A stretch of DNA of 64,000 nt from Cristatella mucedo (GCA_009760855.2 WPIO01000001.1:12378501-12442500); one strand, 5' to 3'; shown: positions 19,516-33,560, numbered from the stretch's first letter. Numbers and translations are program-made. The notes: generated from the sequence alone by a model not told the origin.

Positions 19516-20154
19516 CGGTTTTTTTGAGACGAATGATTATCAGCATAACTTTATAGAATCGCTGTGTCATTCAATTTTTTGGCAAGCTAGCATTCGTACA
19601 CATGAATTGAACCTGTTGTCAATACTGAGCTTGGGCGTGGAGTTGCATAGAAAATGTCATAGAAGCCTTTTGCACTGGCTGCTTTTGTTGCCTCCGTCAG
19701 CCATGAAGCCATGACCTCGCCGTCATTCCCTTTGCTGGTGACATAACAGAGTTTGACGGATGTTTCTGCATCATCCCCAGGACCAGATGGCGCAATACTA
19801 TATGCCAGAATATTCCAGACTTAACGTGACTGCCTAATAAAGGACGTAAGACAGCTAACTAAGTTTGAGGCGAAGTATATAAACAGCACGTATTGAGGTA
19901 GTAAAGAAGCCAACAAAACCAATCTGTTTACACCAGTAGGGTGTGGCTACATTAAGCCTCTCCTGTCTTTTTAAACTTTCAGCACCAGCTCCATTTCAAT
20001 GTCAGTGTTGTGCTACCTGCTGTCGGGGTAAGAATAAAAAGTGCTTAAAACTAATACTAATAGCAATATTAAAAATGTGTATATCACCCTAAGAGAACTA
20101 CGTCTCTTTTTCTAGGCACCATATACATGCTGGAAATATATATATATATATATA
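19516..20154. other. No gene recognised
   Basis: No supported feature apart from a short (TA)n run at about 20138-20154, next to the SINE end. Confidence 0.4.
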
Positions 20155-20302
20155 ATTATATAATTCATTTATATAGCGCCCCAAGAGAACTTAATCTCTA
20201 TTCAGGCGCTTCACATATGCCTCGGGGCTCGAGCCCACGACCTCAGTCAGATCTTGGTTGGGGCGAGCACCTTAACCGCTAGACCAAACCAGCGCGGCAT
20301 TA
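20155..20302 (-). mobile_element. tRNA-derived SINE, family A
   Basis: Minus-strand copy with the same tail (ATATAGCGCCCCAAGAG in plus orientation) and tRNA-like head as the SINE at 10541. Confidence 0.85.
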
Positions 20303-20429
20303 TGCACATCAAGAGGCCTGAGATAACGTGCCCACAGTCCGCTCGAGTAAGCACACCGCAAAGGAAATTCACAAGGACCCAGCCAATTCTGTGAGAAAAC
20401 AGTTAAGTTTTTAGCTTCCTTTAAGTACA

Positions 20430-21080
20430 GTCATTGCAGGATGTCGTGACGTCAGTCCCGAGTGAGTTCCGTGCTTTGAGAGCATCTAAACTAAAGGAGG
20501 AATACGGTCTCCAATGGATGTAAGGTTGGTTAGAGGCATACCCAAATGACTCAAATCGGAAAAGAAGGTGGTCTGATTCATAGCCGCAATGAGAAGTAAT
20601 TCAGATAGGCAGGCCGGAGCCAGAGAGCAATCGAGAGGCCTACAAGTGAATGACAGTGACCTTGAAGTCAATTGATTGCTCCTTGATTACAGGCCAGTGC
20701 AGGTTGTATAGAAGTCATGTAATTCGGACTTGCGGCTTTCAAGACTGACACGCCTCGCCGGAGTTATACACCGACTGCAAATCTATGGTTGCACTGGCCA
20801 GACGACCTGCGAATAGTGAGTTACAGAAGTCGAGACCGGATGTATAAAATGCACTGACCCACTTGGCTGTGGCATTCTTATTAAAGGAGGCTTAAACTTT
20901 TGAAGGGTGCGCACCTGAAAATAGGCAGACTTGGCGGTGAAGTTGATTTCGTTGACTAGAGGAAGCACGAAGGTCACTGTAGAGCGGATGTAGTCGCCTA
21001 GTGAAAGGTCACTTTGGAGCAGGACGCCCCAATTTTGTGCCGATGCTACAGCAGATGTGCAAGCCCAACACATTTAAAGG
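20430..21080 (-). mobile_element. CR1/L2-like LINE 3' fragment
   Basis: The minus strand encodes scattered pieces of the reverse transcriptase C-terminus: NWGVLLQSDLSL and TAKSAYFQVRTLQKFKP around 20870-21020. These match the segment after the palm in this LINE family. The 20430-20790 part is the same 3' block as at 52680-52950. Confidence 0.65.
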
Positions 21081-21179
21081 TTTGCTAGTTAATTGCAGAG
21101 TAGGGCTAGGATTGCTGGTAACTAGTAAGTTTGTTTTATCGTCACTCAATCTGAGAAACTAAGTCTGTGCACCGGGCAG

Positions 21180-21430
21180 CGGTAACAATTCATTGGGCCA
21201 AAGGGCATTAAAGGACAATTCACACAAACTGAGAAAATGCTGCGAAGGATAGGCTAGAGTAAAGCTTACTTGTTTGTGGGGCCAATCCAGGGGATGTTGT
21301 GATGTCAGTTGGTAGAGACTTCCAGGCTATGGATTATATGAACTGGATGCACGGTTCCTAAAGGATTGGTTAGATGCATGGCTATAAGACCAGAGTCATA
21401 AGAGCAGAGGTTCTAAGATGGGTTAAGGTC
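21180..21430 (-). mobile_element. Short LINE remnant
   Basis: Contains the family's GGGGATGTTGTGATGTCAG and CACGGTTCCTAAAGGATT blocks in minus orientation. No open frame remains. Confidence 0.5.
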
Positions 21431-22039
21431 CTGACGATTAAGTATTTTATTTATCCAAGAGAAAGAGGAGACTTAAAATGTATTCATTGCAGGGCCTAAA
21501 ATTGGATTCCCTGCTTTATCCAATCATTCAGCAAGATGCGCTGGGTCTTTCGTACCATGTGCCACTCAAAACGTATAATTGGTTTGGGTAAACCTAATGC
21601 GTCCTTATTGATAAGGACGTCACGGGACAGGGACTTTTTCGTTAGCTATTAGATGCATGACCCAAGTCCCGAAAGCAGTTAGTACAGTCTTGAAAAGGTA
21701 TGGCTTGCATCCGTATCCATATTCTGTATTACATTCGATGAGTGAGATTTCATTACAGAGTTACTCCTAAGTATAACAAAGAATCTCAAAATTTATCTCA
21801 ATCTCACAATTTTAACTCATGCAATCTCGGATTTTTACTTGCAGGTATTGTGCCTAATCTTCGTGCATTTACACGATTACACCTTAGTTGCACCCTTTTG
21901 ATAAGCATGAACTCCTGCATGCTAAATAGTGTAGACACAAACTAGCTCAATGCATGTAGGGCTTTGGCCATTCTATACATTTTTTACAATGCACTTGTCG
22001 TTTAAGACGGTGAGAAATTCAAGTGATCCAATCGGCTGA
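21431..22039. other. No gene recognised
   Basis: AT-leaning sequence with no supported feature. Confidence 0.35.
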
Positions 22040-22239
22040 CGACCTTGACCCCCTCGTGCCACTCCTCCATCAATCCAAGTCAAGCTGTCCTTTTGAAATC
22101 CCAGGTTCTCGTTGCCACAACTACACACAGACATGCCCCTACTGGTGCCATCAGCACTCTACCCAATCATACTCTTCAAGCTGAATTTCTTTTCTTCTCT
22201 TTAGCAAATGCCTCCGAAGAGTTTTGACAAACTCAAATC

Positions 22240-23345
22240 AAGCCAACAGCTTAACTGGTGCTGTCTACCTCAAAAAAAGCTATAAAAAAGCATGCTCACT
22301 GCTACCAAAGTGTAACTGGTCATCCGGGTTTTTTGGGATATTGGAGATACTGCATTGCATTTGTGACATCCCGTCTTGACTTCTATAACTCACTGCTTGC
22401 CGGCCTACCGGCATGTGCAATCAGGCGATTACAGCCGGTGCAAAATTACGCAGCTAGGCATGTCTTCTTACGCAACGACATCTACTCTCCAACTGCCGAC
22501 TATGGCACATCTTTTTCAGCGGTCCTGAACTGCTACTTCTATGCTACTCACTACCTCAACTGCTCTCCTAACTCTGCTATGCTTCCCACTTTCTCTTTGT
22601 TGCGTGAGACGAAGTCTGTTGGCTACCGAATGCGTACCGAAAGCCGCTTAGGCTGTGAGTGCGCTATACAAAACTCTCCTGCATAACACCCACATGGTCT
22701 TTATGACTTTGTGGAGTTACTGACGGAGATACATTACATTACATTGTCTGTCGTGAGCGTCACAGTTGCCACATTACACCACTCCTGGCCGACCTGCACT
22801 GGCTACCAGTCAAGCAACGGAAATTCAAGGTTTCGTCGCTCACTTTTACGTCACTTCCTTCTTTGGCTCCAGCCTATCTCTCAGATCAACTCCCCCACCA
22901 GGCGAAGCATCGTACCACCCGCTTTTCGGAATCCAACAGTCTACAAATACCTCGTACAAACCTCAAATCCTTTGGAGACCGTGCATTTACTTCGTATGCT
23001 CCCAAAGCCTGGAGCTCACTCCCGACTTGCGTCAGAACATCGCCTGACTTGACCAGATTTAAAAAAACTTAAACAACACGCTTATTTAGGACAGCATTTA
23101 GTGGATCCCTGTGATTCGTCCTTCACGTGCTTATGCGTGCTGACACTGTGCATGCTGCCACTAACCACACTTGCATACTGACCCTGTGCATGTCATCCCT
23201 AACCATGCTATTCAGGTTGTTTATCAAGAATGTTATTACTCACCATTCAATCGCGTTTCACTTTGCAGCAAACGTAAAGCGCCTAGAAAGAGATTGAGTT
23301 CTCCGAGGGCTCTTTATCAAGTGCATTAATATTATTATTATTACT
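22240..23345 (+). mobile_element. CR1/L2-like LINE 3' part, decayed
   Basis: The plus strand encodes VTSRLDFYNSLLAGLPA (22360-22410) and LQPVQNYAARHVF, a hallmark block near the C-terminus of this LINE clade. It is followed after a disrupted stretch by the terminal domain (22760-23070: YLSDQLPHQ, PRTNLKSFGDRAF in mixed frames). The 3' tail AAGCGCCTAGAAAGAGATTG and an (ATT)n end lie at 23275-23345. Confidence 0.75.
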
Positions 23346-24074
23346 ACGAGTAAAAATCCTCTGTACAGCATAACTTCCAAATGATCTAAAAACCCTCACA
23401 ACTTGCCAGGGTGCAAACTGGCCGTGTAGACTAGTCGTTTACCTATGTACAGGGTATATGGTAATGTCCTGGGCTCAAGGAATGTCCCACGTTTTGGCTA
23501 CATCCGCTTTGGGCCGCCCCCTCCCGATGTTTCGGCCTGGAAGTTTCGGTCTTGACCATGCAGCCAACCAGATTGAAGAGTGTACTAAGTCATGAAAACT
23601 ACGAATGTTCGCATGGCACCTGAGCATAATTGAAAACTTTGCTTCGCATAAAAGAACACACCCTTGTACTTCAAAATTCACCATGCTATCAAGTACCAGC
23701 TGCCTATAAATGGGATCCTAGGGAAAATTTCACCATAATCAGCTGCTGGTTGTAGAAGGGTGCTAAGTTCATAACCCTATTCCTAGGTATAGCTAGTCCA
23801 TACTTATTCCCGTTGGGGCTCTCAGGACATTTAGCCGGCGACATTCCCCTAAAACACTTTATTTAAATAAGCGAATGGGAGGTACATTCTTACGTTATCT
23901 TTTACAGGGTATGACCATTGCATCGCACTATCAAGATTAACTGTATCGAACATCCTAGATGATTTCTCCCTCTTGTGCTGCAACTGCTCTCGGGAGGGCC
24001 AGCCAACCTTGAACTCTTCCCCAGCTCCTTTCAGCCATTCTATTAAAGCCACTCCAATTAGTAATAGAAGCGAG
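23346..24074. other. No gene recognised
   Basis: No supported feature. Confidence 0.35.
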
Positions 24075-24235
24075 CTTTTGCCCCCTCCATCTTAGCTCAG
24101 GTGTAAAGTGCACGCACTTCATGACCAGGGCAGTGGGTTCGAGTCCTGCTGTGGTAAATCTTCTATTGACCCCTACAAGCTGTGCTGATAGAAGAGAGGC
24201 TTATAAATGATGCTGTTAAGTAAGCTATCCTCACT
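24075..24235 (+). mobile_element. tRNA-derived SINE with family B/C-like tail
   Basis: The head has TAGCTCAGGTGTAAAG (A-box-like) and GGGTTCGAGTCC (B box). The end GATGCTGTTAAGTAAGCT resembles the AGGCTGTTAAATCAGCT tail of families B and C. The acceptor arms do not pair, so it is not a tRNA gene. Confidence 0.55.
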
Positions 24236-26338
24236 TTAGCATTTAATTTAAAACATTAAAAATCATAGCAAGTCTTGGTCGGGATTTGAAGCTGGACCAA
24301 TTAATAGAGAAAGTACCATTCAGTGTGTGTATATCAACAGTCTCAGAAAAGGTCCTTATGCTCTCACCAAGCTCTTCTGGATCTCTCCGAGCATTCGATA
24401 CCAGTAATCGCCAAGACCCTCAGTGCCTATAGTCTTGCCTAAACACCATTGGCATAGGAATTAAGCAGCTTAAATCCTATACTAGTGAGAGATTTCAGAA
24501 CAACCTGCATACCTGGACCTGCTTAGCTGAGCGAAAGGGCAAGCAATATTGCTCGTGCCACAGAGGTGACTCCTCCTGCTTAGCGTCTAGCTTTGTGCTC
24601 TACTAAGCCAGTGCCAAATCTTTGCAGATGAAAGTCCGGCAGACGACTGACCGAGTTTCAAACTAGCAAAGCTTCAGCTTCAATAGATGGTGGCAAATGC
24701 TCTCCTTAATAATCATAAATCAGAAACCACTAATTATCTAGCCATAATGGTCAGATTAGCACGGCCACGTTGTTCACTCTGTCGAAGCCAAAACCCTCAA
24801 AGTGGTGGTGGCCCCTGGCATCCCTGCAGACAGATGCCAAAGCTCCATTCCACGAGACCATAAAGCTGCCGAATACCGAATACGATTGGCCGACAGATGT
24901 CAGCAAACCTATCTAATAAGAAATTGATGCTCAGATTCGGAGAGGTCGACCCTCTTTGTCGAAGGCGTACACCCACGTCTGTTTCTATGCAGCTCCATCG
25001 AAGTGAGTCGCCTCCCTAGTCCATTTAAAAATAGGATCGCCACCTTAAAAGAGCAGTGATACCCTCTCTAAAAGAAACCGGCACCAACGATGTACTGCCC
25101 TCTTAAGCCTATTTAGCACATCTTTATTTTAAAAGAATGGCTCTGATCTTGAGAAACGGTTGGTAGCTATGAGCTCAAGGAATGCCAGCCAAACAGCCTC
25201 CGGATTGGTCACCAAGCCTGGCAGCCTCGGGGGGGGGGGGGGGGGGCGGCGGGGCGTGGCAGCCACTAGATCGACAGTCTTCTATAGGCAGCAATGGCTA
25301 CAAGGGTGGTCGGCCCCCTCATCATTCAGCACTGTCTGTGATGCACAGCTTCCACACCGCCTTCCATGAGGGTTAAAGCCTCCCTACTCTCCACTGTTCT
25401 GCCTCTGGCCCTAGACCGGACCATGCATACATATATCCTCTGAGTTCGTAGGGCAGCTAAGTCAAGTTTGTACCGGCTCGGCTGCCACGTGTTAGGAAAG
25501 ACTTTTGACGATTGGTTTGTCTATCTGGGCCACTCTATTGCTCAGAGTGGCAACTGGCAATTTTAGAATGGCTCTCGAGCTTTGAGTTTTTTGGAAGACC
25601 AGTACATCTGCACGTTTTTAAGGATAAGCAGTTGCATCTATTACCCAGCAACCCTCCCTCAAATGACTTTGTAACCCTCCTTCTGCGGCCCCCCCCCGTG
25701 TGTGCTCAGATGTGCACTGAGCAGAATGATGTCAGATCTCAGAACAAAAATGGGGAACTACAATCTGGGGAGAAACCCTCGAGAATCTTCTCGTAGGAGC
25801 TTCCACTTCCTGCTACTTAAAAATATGGAGGCAGTCTACCAAAGCAGAAGTCAGGCCGGAGTCACACCACTAATAATGGCTTGGTCAAGCACCTGCTGGA
25901 CAGATGGCTCGTGCATTAGACCTATACATCAATGGGTAAGCAAATGCCTGCACTTATTGGTTGTCTAATGGTTCAGCACCTTGGCTACCTGTACTGATAC
26001 CCGATCTGCACAGTGGGTGCTTTTGAACCACTGCCTCGTGCTGTAAGCTCAGCATGAACAGCCCGGTGTGTTAGGGAAGAATTGGCATCATCAACGCGAT
26101 ACACGTGCTAAACCTGTTTGCTGTCTGCCAATTGCCAAACCTGTTTACTGTCAGCCAATTGCTCTGCCACTCTGTTCCCAGTTGGTTACCACTATCAGCA
26201 TTTCGACCACTATACAAGGGACCCCTGTCTGGCATGTCAAGACTGTTAGGAGCCCGATCAGAGGACATGACCACAAGTACTCATGTTAAACAGAACAAGT
26301 CGGAGTCGGCGCCTCAAAAGAAAAGAAAAGCATAAGAA
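24236..26338. other. No gene recognised; G18 run
   Basis: A run of 18 G lies at about 25229-25246. Several ORFs of 60-95 codons occur, none with a motif I recognise; one at 26105-26335 ends in a basic KKRK stretch. Confidence 0.35.
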
Positions 26339-27025
26339 ATGCAATGCTGTGGACAATTGCTCTGTGACCTACGTCTGTGGCACATCCACCACAACGGGAG
26401 GACAGAACACACATTCACCTTACAGAGATTGATCCGAACTATCTGCATCGCAGTTGCCACAGCACACCACTTCTGGCCGACCTGCACTGGCTACCAGTCA
26501 AGCAACGGATTTACTTCAAGGTTTTGTCGCTCACTTTTAGGTCACTTCATTCTTTGGCTCCAACCTATCTCTCAGATCTACTCCCCCCTCCCCGCCAGGC
26601 CAAGCATCGTGCCACCCGCTTTTCGGAATCCAACAGTCTACAAATACCTCGTACAAACCTCAAATCCTTTGGAGACCATGCATTTAGTTCGTATGCTCCC
26701 AAAGCTTAGAACTCCATCCCGACCTGCGTCAGAACATCCCCTGACCTGACCACATTTAAAAAGAACTTAAAACACACCTATTTAGGACAGCATTTAGTGG
26801 GCCCCTGTGATTCGTCCTTCACGTGCTCATGCGTGCTGACACTGTGCATGCTGCCACTAACCACATTTTCATGCTGACCCTGTGCATGTCACCCCTAACC
26901 ATGTTATTCATTTTGTTTGTTATCAAACATGATAATGCTCACCATTTAATTGCATTTCCCTTTGCAACAAATGTAAAGCGCCTAGAGAGAGAGATTAAGT
27001 TCTCTGAGGGTGCTTTATCCAGTGC

Positions 27026-27055
<30 letters not shown>
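26339..27055 (+). mobile_element. CR1/L2-like LINE 3' end
   Basis: It encodes the terminal domain HWLPVKQRIYFKVLSLTFRS, PTYLSDLLPP and PRTNLKSFGDHAFSSYAPKA (26470-26710) in one frame. The non-coding 3' tail has AAGCGCCTAGAGAGAGAGAT and AAGTTCTCTGAGGG, ending in (ATT)n at 27026-27052. This is a better preserved fragment than the one at 22240. Confidence 0.8.
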
Positions 27056-27057
<2 letters not shown>

Positions 27058-27384
27058 CTACTGCCTTGCTCGCACCGGCAAGTGCTCCAGGTCTCCGCAT
27101 AGCATTTACTTGCCCTTGACAGAGTACTTCGGAGGTAGCTTAGAAGGAGCCGACTATCATTGACTCGTAAGTTCACGACGCACGGCGTGTGACCTCGTTA
27201 GCAACGTTAACATTATACCAATATCAATCAACACATGGCAGCGCCACCACCTGCATTTGGGACTCGTGCTTCATTAACTGCTATCTGAATTGGCCACCAG
27301 GCGGTACCCCAGAGGAAATGTGGCCAAAGCATCATCAGCCACCACTGGAACACCACGTCACAATTTTATTATAAATTAAAGAGC
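27056..27384. other. No gene recognised
   Basis: No supported feature. Confidence 0.35.
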
Positions 27385-27545
27385 TAACATTAAGCTGATT
27401 CAACAGCCTCACTTCTATAATGGCGACAAAGCATCCGAAGGTTTCACCTGCTTGCAGGCTACCATGAAGAATAGCATGCTGCAGGACTCGAACCCACGAT
27501 CTGGATGATGGCCTTACCCGGGCCTCAAAAAGAACCCGTGTCCCA
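27385..27545 (-). mobile_element. tRNA-derived SINE, family C
   Basis: The plus-oriented end GCTGATTCAACAGCCTCACT and the B box in CTCGAACCCACGA identify a minus-strand copy; the A-box region is degraded. Confidence 0.6.
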
Positions 27546-29875
27546 AAAGATTGCAGTACAATTTTTAGCCACGACTTGGGGCATGAATGGCTCGAGCATC
27601 TCATATGATGTATTGTTATTATTTCTTCTATTTGCCATTCAGTACATTCAGTGAGCACCACGTCAAACGTCCCCAACAGACGTCACAGTCTGATATTGAG
27701 TTCCGACCAACCCGATGCATATGCCATTGAATGTTGTCAAAGACTACCATTTCGGTGTTAACTGCCGAGTAAATCACATCTGTTAGTGAAGTGTCTGCAC
27801 ACTGAATGAGGTAAAATGCAAGTCAATGCAAATGTAGAAAAAGCTGTATTTGCAGCCGTTAATTCAGTGGTTCAACGAAAATCTCAGCTGACTATCAAAG
27901 CAAGAAGCCCTCCCTCAAAGCCATGCTCTCTGCATATTTGCTACTAGCTATTGGCTGGCCCGGCACGTTGCTTGTGCGTGATTATGATGCATGAGAGAGC
28001 TGAGAGGGCCACATAAAGATGCCCGTGCATGCAGGCAAGCACAGCCCGATGATGTCGGAGATCGTACCTTGCATCTTTATGTAGAAACAAGTGACAAAAA
28101 TGCCTTCTGCTGTGGGACTAAGTTCCCAACATTTGTTGCCACGAGCAAGTAATTATCGTACAACATCTCGGTTATTGGTTGAGTACTCTAGTGATTGAAC
28201 TATCAAGAAGACGATTCAATGGCTCTCAACATGCGGCTTTAAAACTTTTTTGATTTATTCTTCTACTTGCATGCTCGACATGAATCGCTATCTACAGTTT
28301 TAATGAATATGTATACTTGAACTTCAATTCTGGAAAAGCTACAGTCTTCATGTCTACTTCAGTTGGTGATCAGGAACCGAATTTTCTGCTCAAGTAAATG
28401 CAGGTCAAGGCTGGCACGCAACTGCCAAAGAGCAGTCCTGCACTGCTGCATCGCTCGCTAACCCTGAATAGCTGAATGTGTATTTGGCCTTTAGCCGGAG
28501 CTGCGATTACAGCAGTAATTTCGAAACACAGAATTACCAAAGGCCGTCTTTCGTGGGACTGGGGCCCGAAAAAATTGCAGCAACCGATCCCACTATAGCG
28601 ACGGTAGGCAATGGATATAGGAGACATGTTTAATGCAAACTGGATATTTGTTTGGATGTTTTAAAGGTGAATAAGTAGCTTGACAAAATTTTCATTTGTG
28701 CTCTCATCGATGATAATTTCTGTTTGTAGTCCATATGCCCGCAGTGCTTGAATGATTAACCTGGTGCAACTGACAAGGCTTATGGTCGAGGTCAACCATT
28801 GCACTCTCGTTTTTAGGTAGAACGGCCTCAGCATCAGCAATTAAAAAAGATAAATTAACAGCATAAAATATTGTCCAAGAAGTCAGTCCAGTACAGCTTC
28901 ACATCCCACGTCTACGTACCACTTGGCATATCTTTAAGAATGAAGGCTTTGCTGCTGCCTGTACAAATCACCTCCTAGCCTTAGTAGTGGTTAGAGACAC
29001 GAAAACTGCCATTACCTCCACAACCAATGAGCACAGCTGCTGTCCACTACTTACTTATGCTGGCCAAGTCCTCTGTCTGATCTAGACATAAGTGCTGTGC
29101 CAACGTATTGTGCCTACAGCAGCACTTACAGTCCCCTCTGAGGCTGGCCATCCACCATCAAGTGTCTGGGTCGCCAAACTGATCGCATACTCAGAGAAAG
29201 CATTTTACTCGCAGTAAGAAGGAAGGCCTACGAGCATATTTAGATATAAGCATATCAGTGTGCACTTACTATGAGCTACCTCAATAACTTTACTCTCAAA
29301 AGACATAGTATTGCTCCTTTTGCTAGCTGCCTGCTAACACCAGCTAAGCAGCAGCAGCAGCAGCAGCAGCAGAGAATGCACTGTAATATAATGCATTTCT
29401 GCCTGTAACACCACAAAGCCATTAAGACTAGCTGTGTGCTACAAAGGAGAGTTTTCTATAGCACACATAAAGCCTAAGCTGCTTTCGTAGCACACTGCAG
29501 TAGCCAACAGACTCCATGCAACAAAAAGGAAGTGAGAAGTATCGCTGAGTCAGAAGGGTAGTCGAGGTAGTGAGTAGCATGGTAGCAACAGCTCAGGACG
29601 GCTGGAAAGAATGTGCCACAGTCACAGAAGCAGGAGTAGATGTCGTTTCGCTAGAACTGCTAGATCCACTGCCAGCTTGGTATGCAGTCAAGCAAATGCA
29701 TGAACTCAATACTGCTATAGCCTATTGTAGTTACACTGTCTTTGCAGTTGCAGTTTCATAAGCACCGCTGTAATTTCCTGCTGTTCCCATTCTGCCAGCA
29801 AAAGGTAACAATGTTGTGGGTGAGCTCTATATATGGAGATATGTTTTGATAAACCAAGTGGGGTGGCTACAATAG

Positions 29876-29876
<1 letters not shown>
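27546..29876. other. No gene recognised; (CAG)n run
   Basis: A (CAG)n run lies at about 29348-29372. ORFs at 28370-28627 and 29570-29761 have no recognisable motif. Confidence 0.35.
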
Positions 29877-30504
<628 letters not shown>

Positions 30505-30621
30505 TTAGAGAGAGAGCAAAAGTGGAAGAGAGCTAGAGGGACGGACAACAGAGAGACTGTGACAAAGAGAGGAGGCTGGAGTGAGGGTAGAATGAGAGTG
30601 AGAGAGAGCGAGTGAGAGAGA

Positions 30622-30663
<42 letters not shown>

Positions 30664-30720
30664 GGGGAAGAGAGAGGGGAAGAGAGAGGGGGGAGAGAGA
30701 GGATGGAAGGGTGAGATGAG
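30505..30720. repeat. Degenerate GA-rich tract
   Basis: Imperfect (GA)n with GGGA and GTGA variants; a second polypurine tract in the window. Confidence 0.85.
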
Positions 30721-31734
30721 GGAGAGGTAGCTTTGGTTTCCCGTGATTGGTCCTCGGTAGCTGGCTGGCATGCCCCTAGTCTCATTCCATCTCTTCCACA
30801 AAAGCATTTCGCATGTCTCTCAACTGAGTCTCAAGATGACAAGCTACACTGCGGCTTGTTTTATCCTGCTTGGCTGAAGTCGACCTCTTCCGTCACTTTA
30901 TCAGTTAAGATAGCCACCGCAGATAGGGTGGGTGGGCCCCAGGAGCCCTATAGATGAAATAATGCTACCCGTCTGACGCACAACATTCAGTTTGTTAGCT
31001 GCCACAAAATGTATTGCAAGCAGCAAGGACCGCAGTGGCTGGCAACAGGGCGATCTCCACCTCCACTTTCCGAGTAGTAGGGGTGCCGAGGGCCTGGCGT
31101 AGGCTTGGCTTGAATCGTTCATCATCTAGTAGCCTCCAGCATAGATGCATGGATAATTAAGGAAAGACACCCCCCCCCACCACTCAGTAAGCCACCCTTG
31201 CAGCTACGGCCATGAAGTCATTTTCTCAATGCTGGCCTTAGAGACCTGCAGAACCCAGCAAAGGGACCATGACACAGCATCTGTCACAGCTGGCCTTAGA
31301 GACCTGCAGAACCTAGCAAAGGGACAATGACAGGGCACAGCTGCAAGAGTATCCTCAGCTAATTAGCTGTCCCCGGCCTCTGGCAAAAAATAGAGGCTTC
31401 GCCACCCGATGACGTGCAATACTGGATCAGGTCTGATCGAGCTCGATTCATTTTGTCTTTGAGTCACGCCCCTTGAACTTCCGATCGAACGTAGTAGCTG
31501 ATGAGTCTTTCTACTGAATGCTCTTCTGCAGAGTGAGTTAAATGTTCACACCAGCCTGCAAAAAACGCGATAATGGTTATCCTCTCCCCCCGAAGTGTTT
31601 AGAGATGAGCCTTCGTGGTCTGGTAGAATTTACATTGTACTAGACGTTTCGGCCCTCAGTCTGTTGGCCAATGTGGCCTACCAGCAACACGGCAAAACTC
31701 TATATTGATGATGGATCCTGCTTAAATCAGGATT
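30721..31734. other. No gene; 58-bp tandem duplication at 31231-31346
   Basis: Two tandem copies of about 58 bp start with GCTGGCCTTAGAGACCTGCA at 31231 and 31289. The rest shows no supported feature. Confidence 0.6.
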
Positions 31735-31870
31735 TTATTCAATTCTGCTCCTGTCTAAGACGCACCCAATGTTCCGTAGCTGAAAGTAAGCCGACTTGAC
31801 TGTGGAAGCAAAGTTCTCATCAAACGAGTCAAGTTCGCAAACAGTTAAGTTAGTTCGGCAGCTGTGAGCT
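31735..31870 (-). mobile_element. Small LINE reverse transcriptase fragment
   Basis: The minus strand encodes SFDENFASTVKSAYFQLRNI, which matches the block after the palm domain in this LINE family (compare 20870-21020). Confidence 0.55.
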
Positions 31871-32754
31871 CTTTTCTTGCAGCGAGGCTTTGAGGGGGAG
31901 CAGCTACTACAGTGGCAAGTCACGGGCACAGCACGGGTACATCCTCGATGCATGCAGCTTCGGCTTGAGTGTACTTTAGGGATCTTCGGTGTAGACTTCA
32001 AAGGACTAGGCTGCAGTCGATATACCTAGTTAGCAGACAGGACATATCACAAGCTGTGGTAAATCGGCTTGAATTCGTCAGAGGAGACACTACAACAAAA
32101 CGATCTGGCCAGGCGGGCGATGCCTCGTGGGAGGAGCTGCAGAGGCAGGTGCTGCAGGCACACAGAGCTGTGGCTTACGAAAAAAGAGCCGAGGCAGCTA
32201 CTGCCGAGCTGCTACCGATTGTAGTGAGCCGGCTGCAGCCTTACCAGGCAGACACGGGTCTATGCAGCTAATTAGCAGGCCAGCTCGATAGAAGTGGGCC
32301 TGAACCCTTAAGGCTGCAGTCCTGACGACAGTGAATGCTTCTTTAATTGGTTTCCAGGTTAAGATCGATGCCACCTCTGGAGGCAGGTGGTGGCATGCCA
32401 GTGAATCCGGCTTCAAGAGGTAAGCAGCAAACTGAGCACAGCCAGCCAGCCGGCACCAGTGGCCTCAGCAGGGTGCTGATTCGCAGATGGTTGTTGCAGT
32501 AGCTTGCTGCCAAAGGGCAGCCTTATTCTTAGAGAAAAGCATGTTCCTGCTTGCCTGAGCTGAGCTGAGCTGCCAAACAGGATGCCTACACTAGCCTGTG
32601 CTCGTGCACACACTCGCGTAGATGCTCTCATGTCTACGCATACAGCCCAACAAAGTGGAGCCCAACAGAGTGAACGTGCTAAAATTAAGAAGTAATGTTC
32701 CCGTGAATCAGGATGCCACTGTCTTGCTGGAAGAAATCCTCTAGCACATTGAAG
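31871..32754. other. No gene recognised
   Basis: ORFs on both strands have no recognisable motif. Confidence 0.35.
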
Positions 32755-32925
32755 ATTGGCTAAGATTAGCTGATTCAACAGCCTTATTTGTTTGGCGGAA
32801 AAAGAAAAGCATTCACTGCAGCTATCAGTGGGTGATGAAGGGTCGCCCACTGCATGACTAGAATCGACGACCTGGGTGGTGAAGACCGAGCACCTTACCC
32901 TTTGGCTAAGACCCAGGGGCACGGA
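32755..32925 (-). mobile_element. tRNA-derived SINE, family C
   Basis: The plus-oriented end GCTGATTCAACAGCCTTATT, the body GGGTCGCCCACTGCATGACT and the head end GGCTAAGACCCAGG identify a minus-strand copy. Confidence 0.7.
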
Positions 32926-32949
32926 TAGCTCAGAACGAGTACAATATCC

Positions 32950-33145
32950 ATAGACGTGCGGTGAGCCGTGATGGCACACTAGGTAAGGCGGTTGCTTTCA
33001 CGACCTCGGTCCCGAGGTCGTGGGTTCGATTCGTGCGTGGACGATCCTTTATCGCCACTGCAAGCGGTGGTGATAGCCGGAAAGGCTCATCTGTCGCTAT
33101 ACAAAAGAGGCTGTTAAATCAGCTAGCATTTATTTATTTATGAGC
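32950..33145 (+). mobile_element. tRNA-derived SINE, family B
   Basis: A full-length copy: GTGATGGCACACTAGGTAAG, the inverted repeat CACGACCTCGG/CCGAGGTCGTG, B box GGGTTCGATTC, then GGTGATAGCC and the tail AGGCTGTTAAATCAGCTAGC followed by TTTA repeats. Confidence 0.85.
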
Positions 33146-33409
33146 CTATGACTAAATTCTCTTTCCTTACACCTTCATTGGCCTAAAGCCTGCTCCTGTC
33201 CAAAATGGCTGATCTGTTTGAAGCAATTGAGTGGTTGAGGGTCAGAAGCCAAAGAAGATTCAGTTTGCTTATAAGCTGTGCTATGAAAGGTGTTGATGTT
33301 CGCTGGGTCCACTGCACTATGACAGCTTCCTACTCGGGCAGAAGTTGCCGAAGGGGAGTAGCAAACCCATTTTTGACTTTCATATTCTTCAGGGCCAGGT
33401 TCGGCCATC

Positions 33410-33560
33410 ATGCCGAGCTGGGTTGGTCCAGCGGTTAAGGTGCTCGCCCCGACTAAGGTCTGGCTGAGGTCGTGGGCTCGAGCTCTGAGGCACATGTGAA
33501 GCGCCTGAATAGAGATTTAGTTCTCTTGGGGCGCCATGCAAATGAATTATATTTTTGTAT
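33410..33560 (+). mobile_element. tRNA-derived SINE, family A
   Basis: A full-length plus-strand copy: GGTTGGTCCAGCGGTTAAGG, B box GGGCTCGAG, tail AAGCGCCTGAATAGAGATTT, then a T-rich end. Confidence 0.85.

Noticed and set aside
24075-24150. Candidate tRNA gene
   Set aside because: A- and B-box-like sequences are present but the acceptor arm does not pair and a SINE tail follows; the same holds for the family A, B and C heads.
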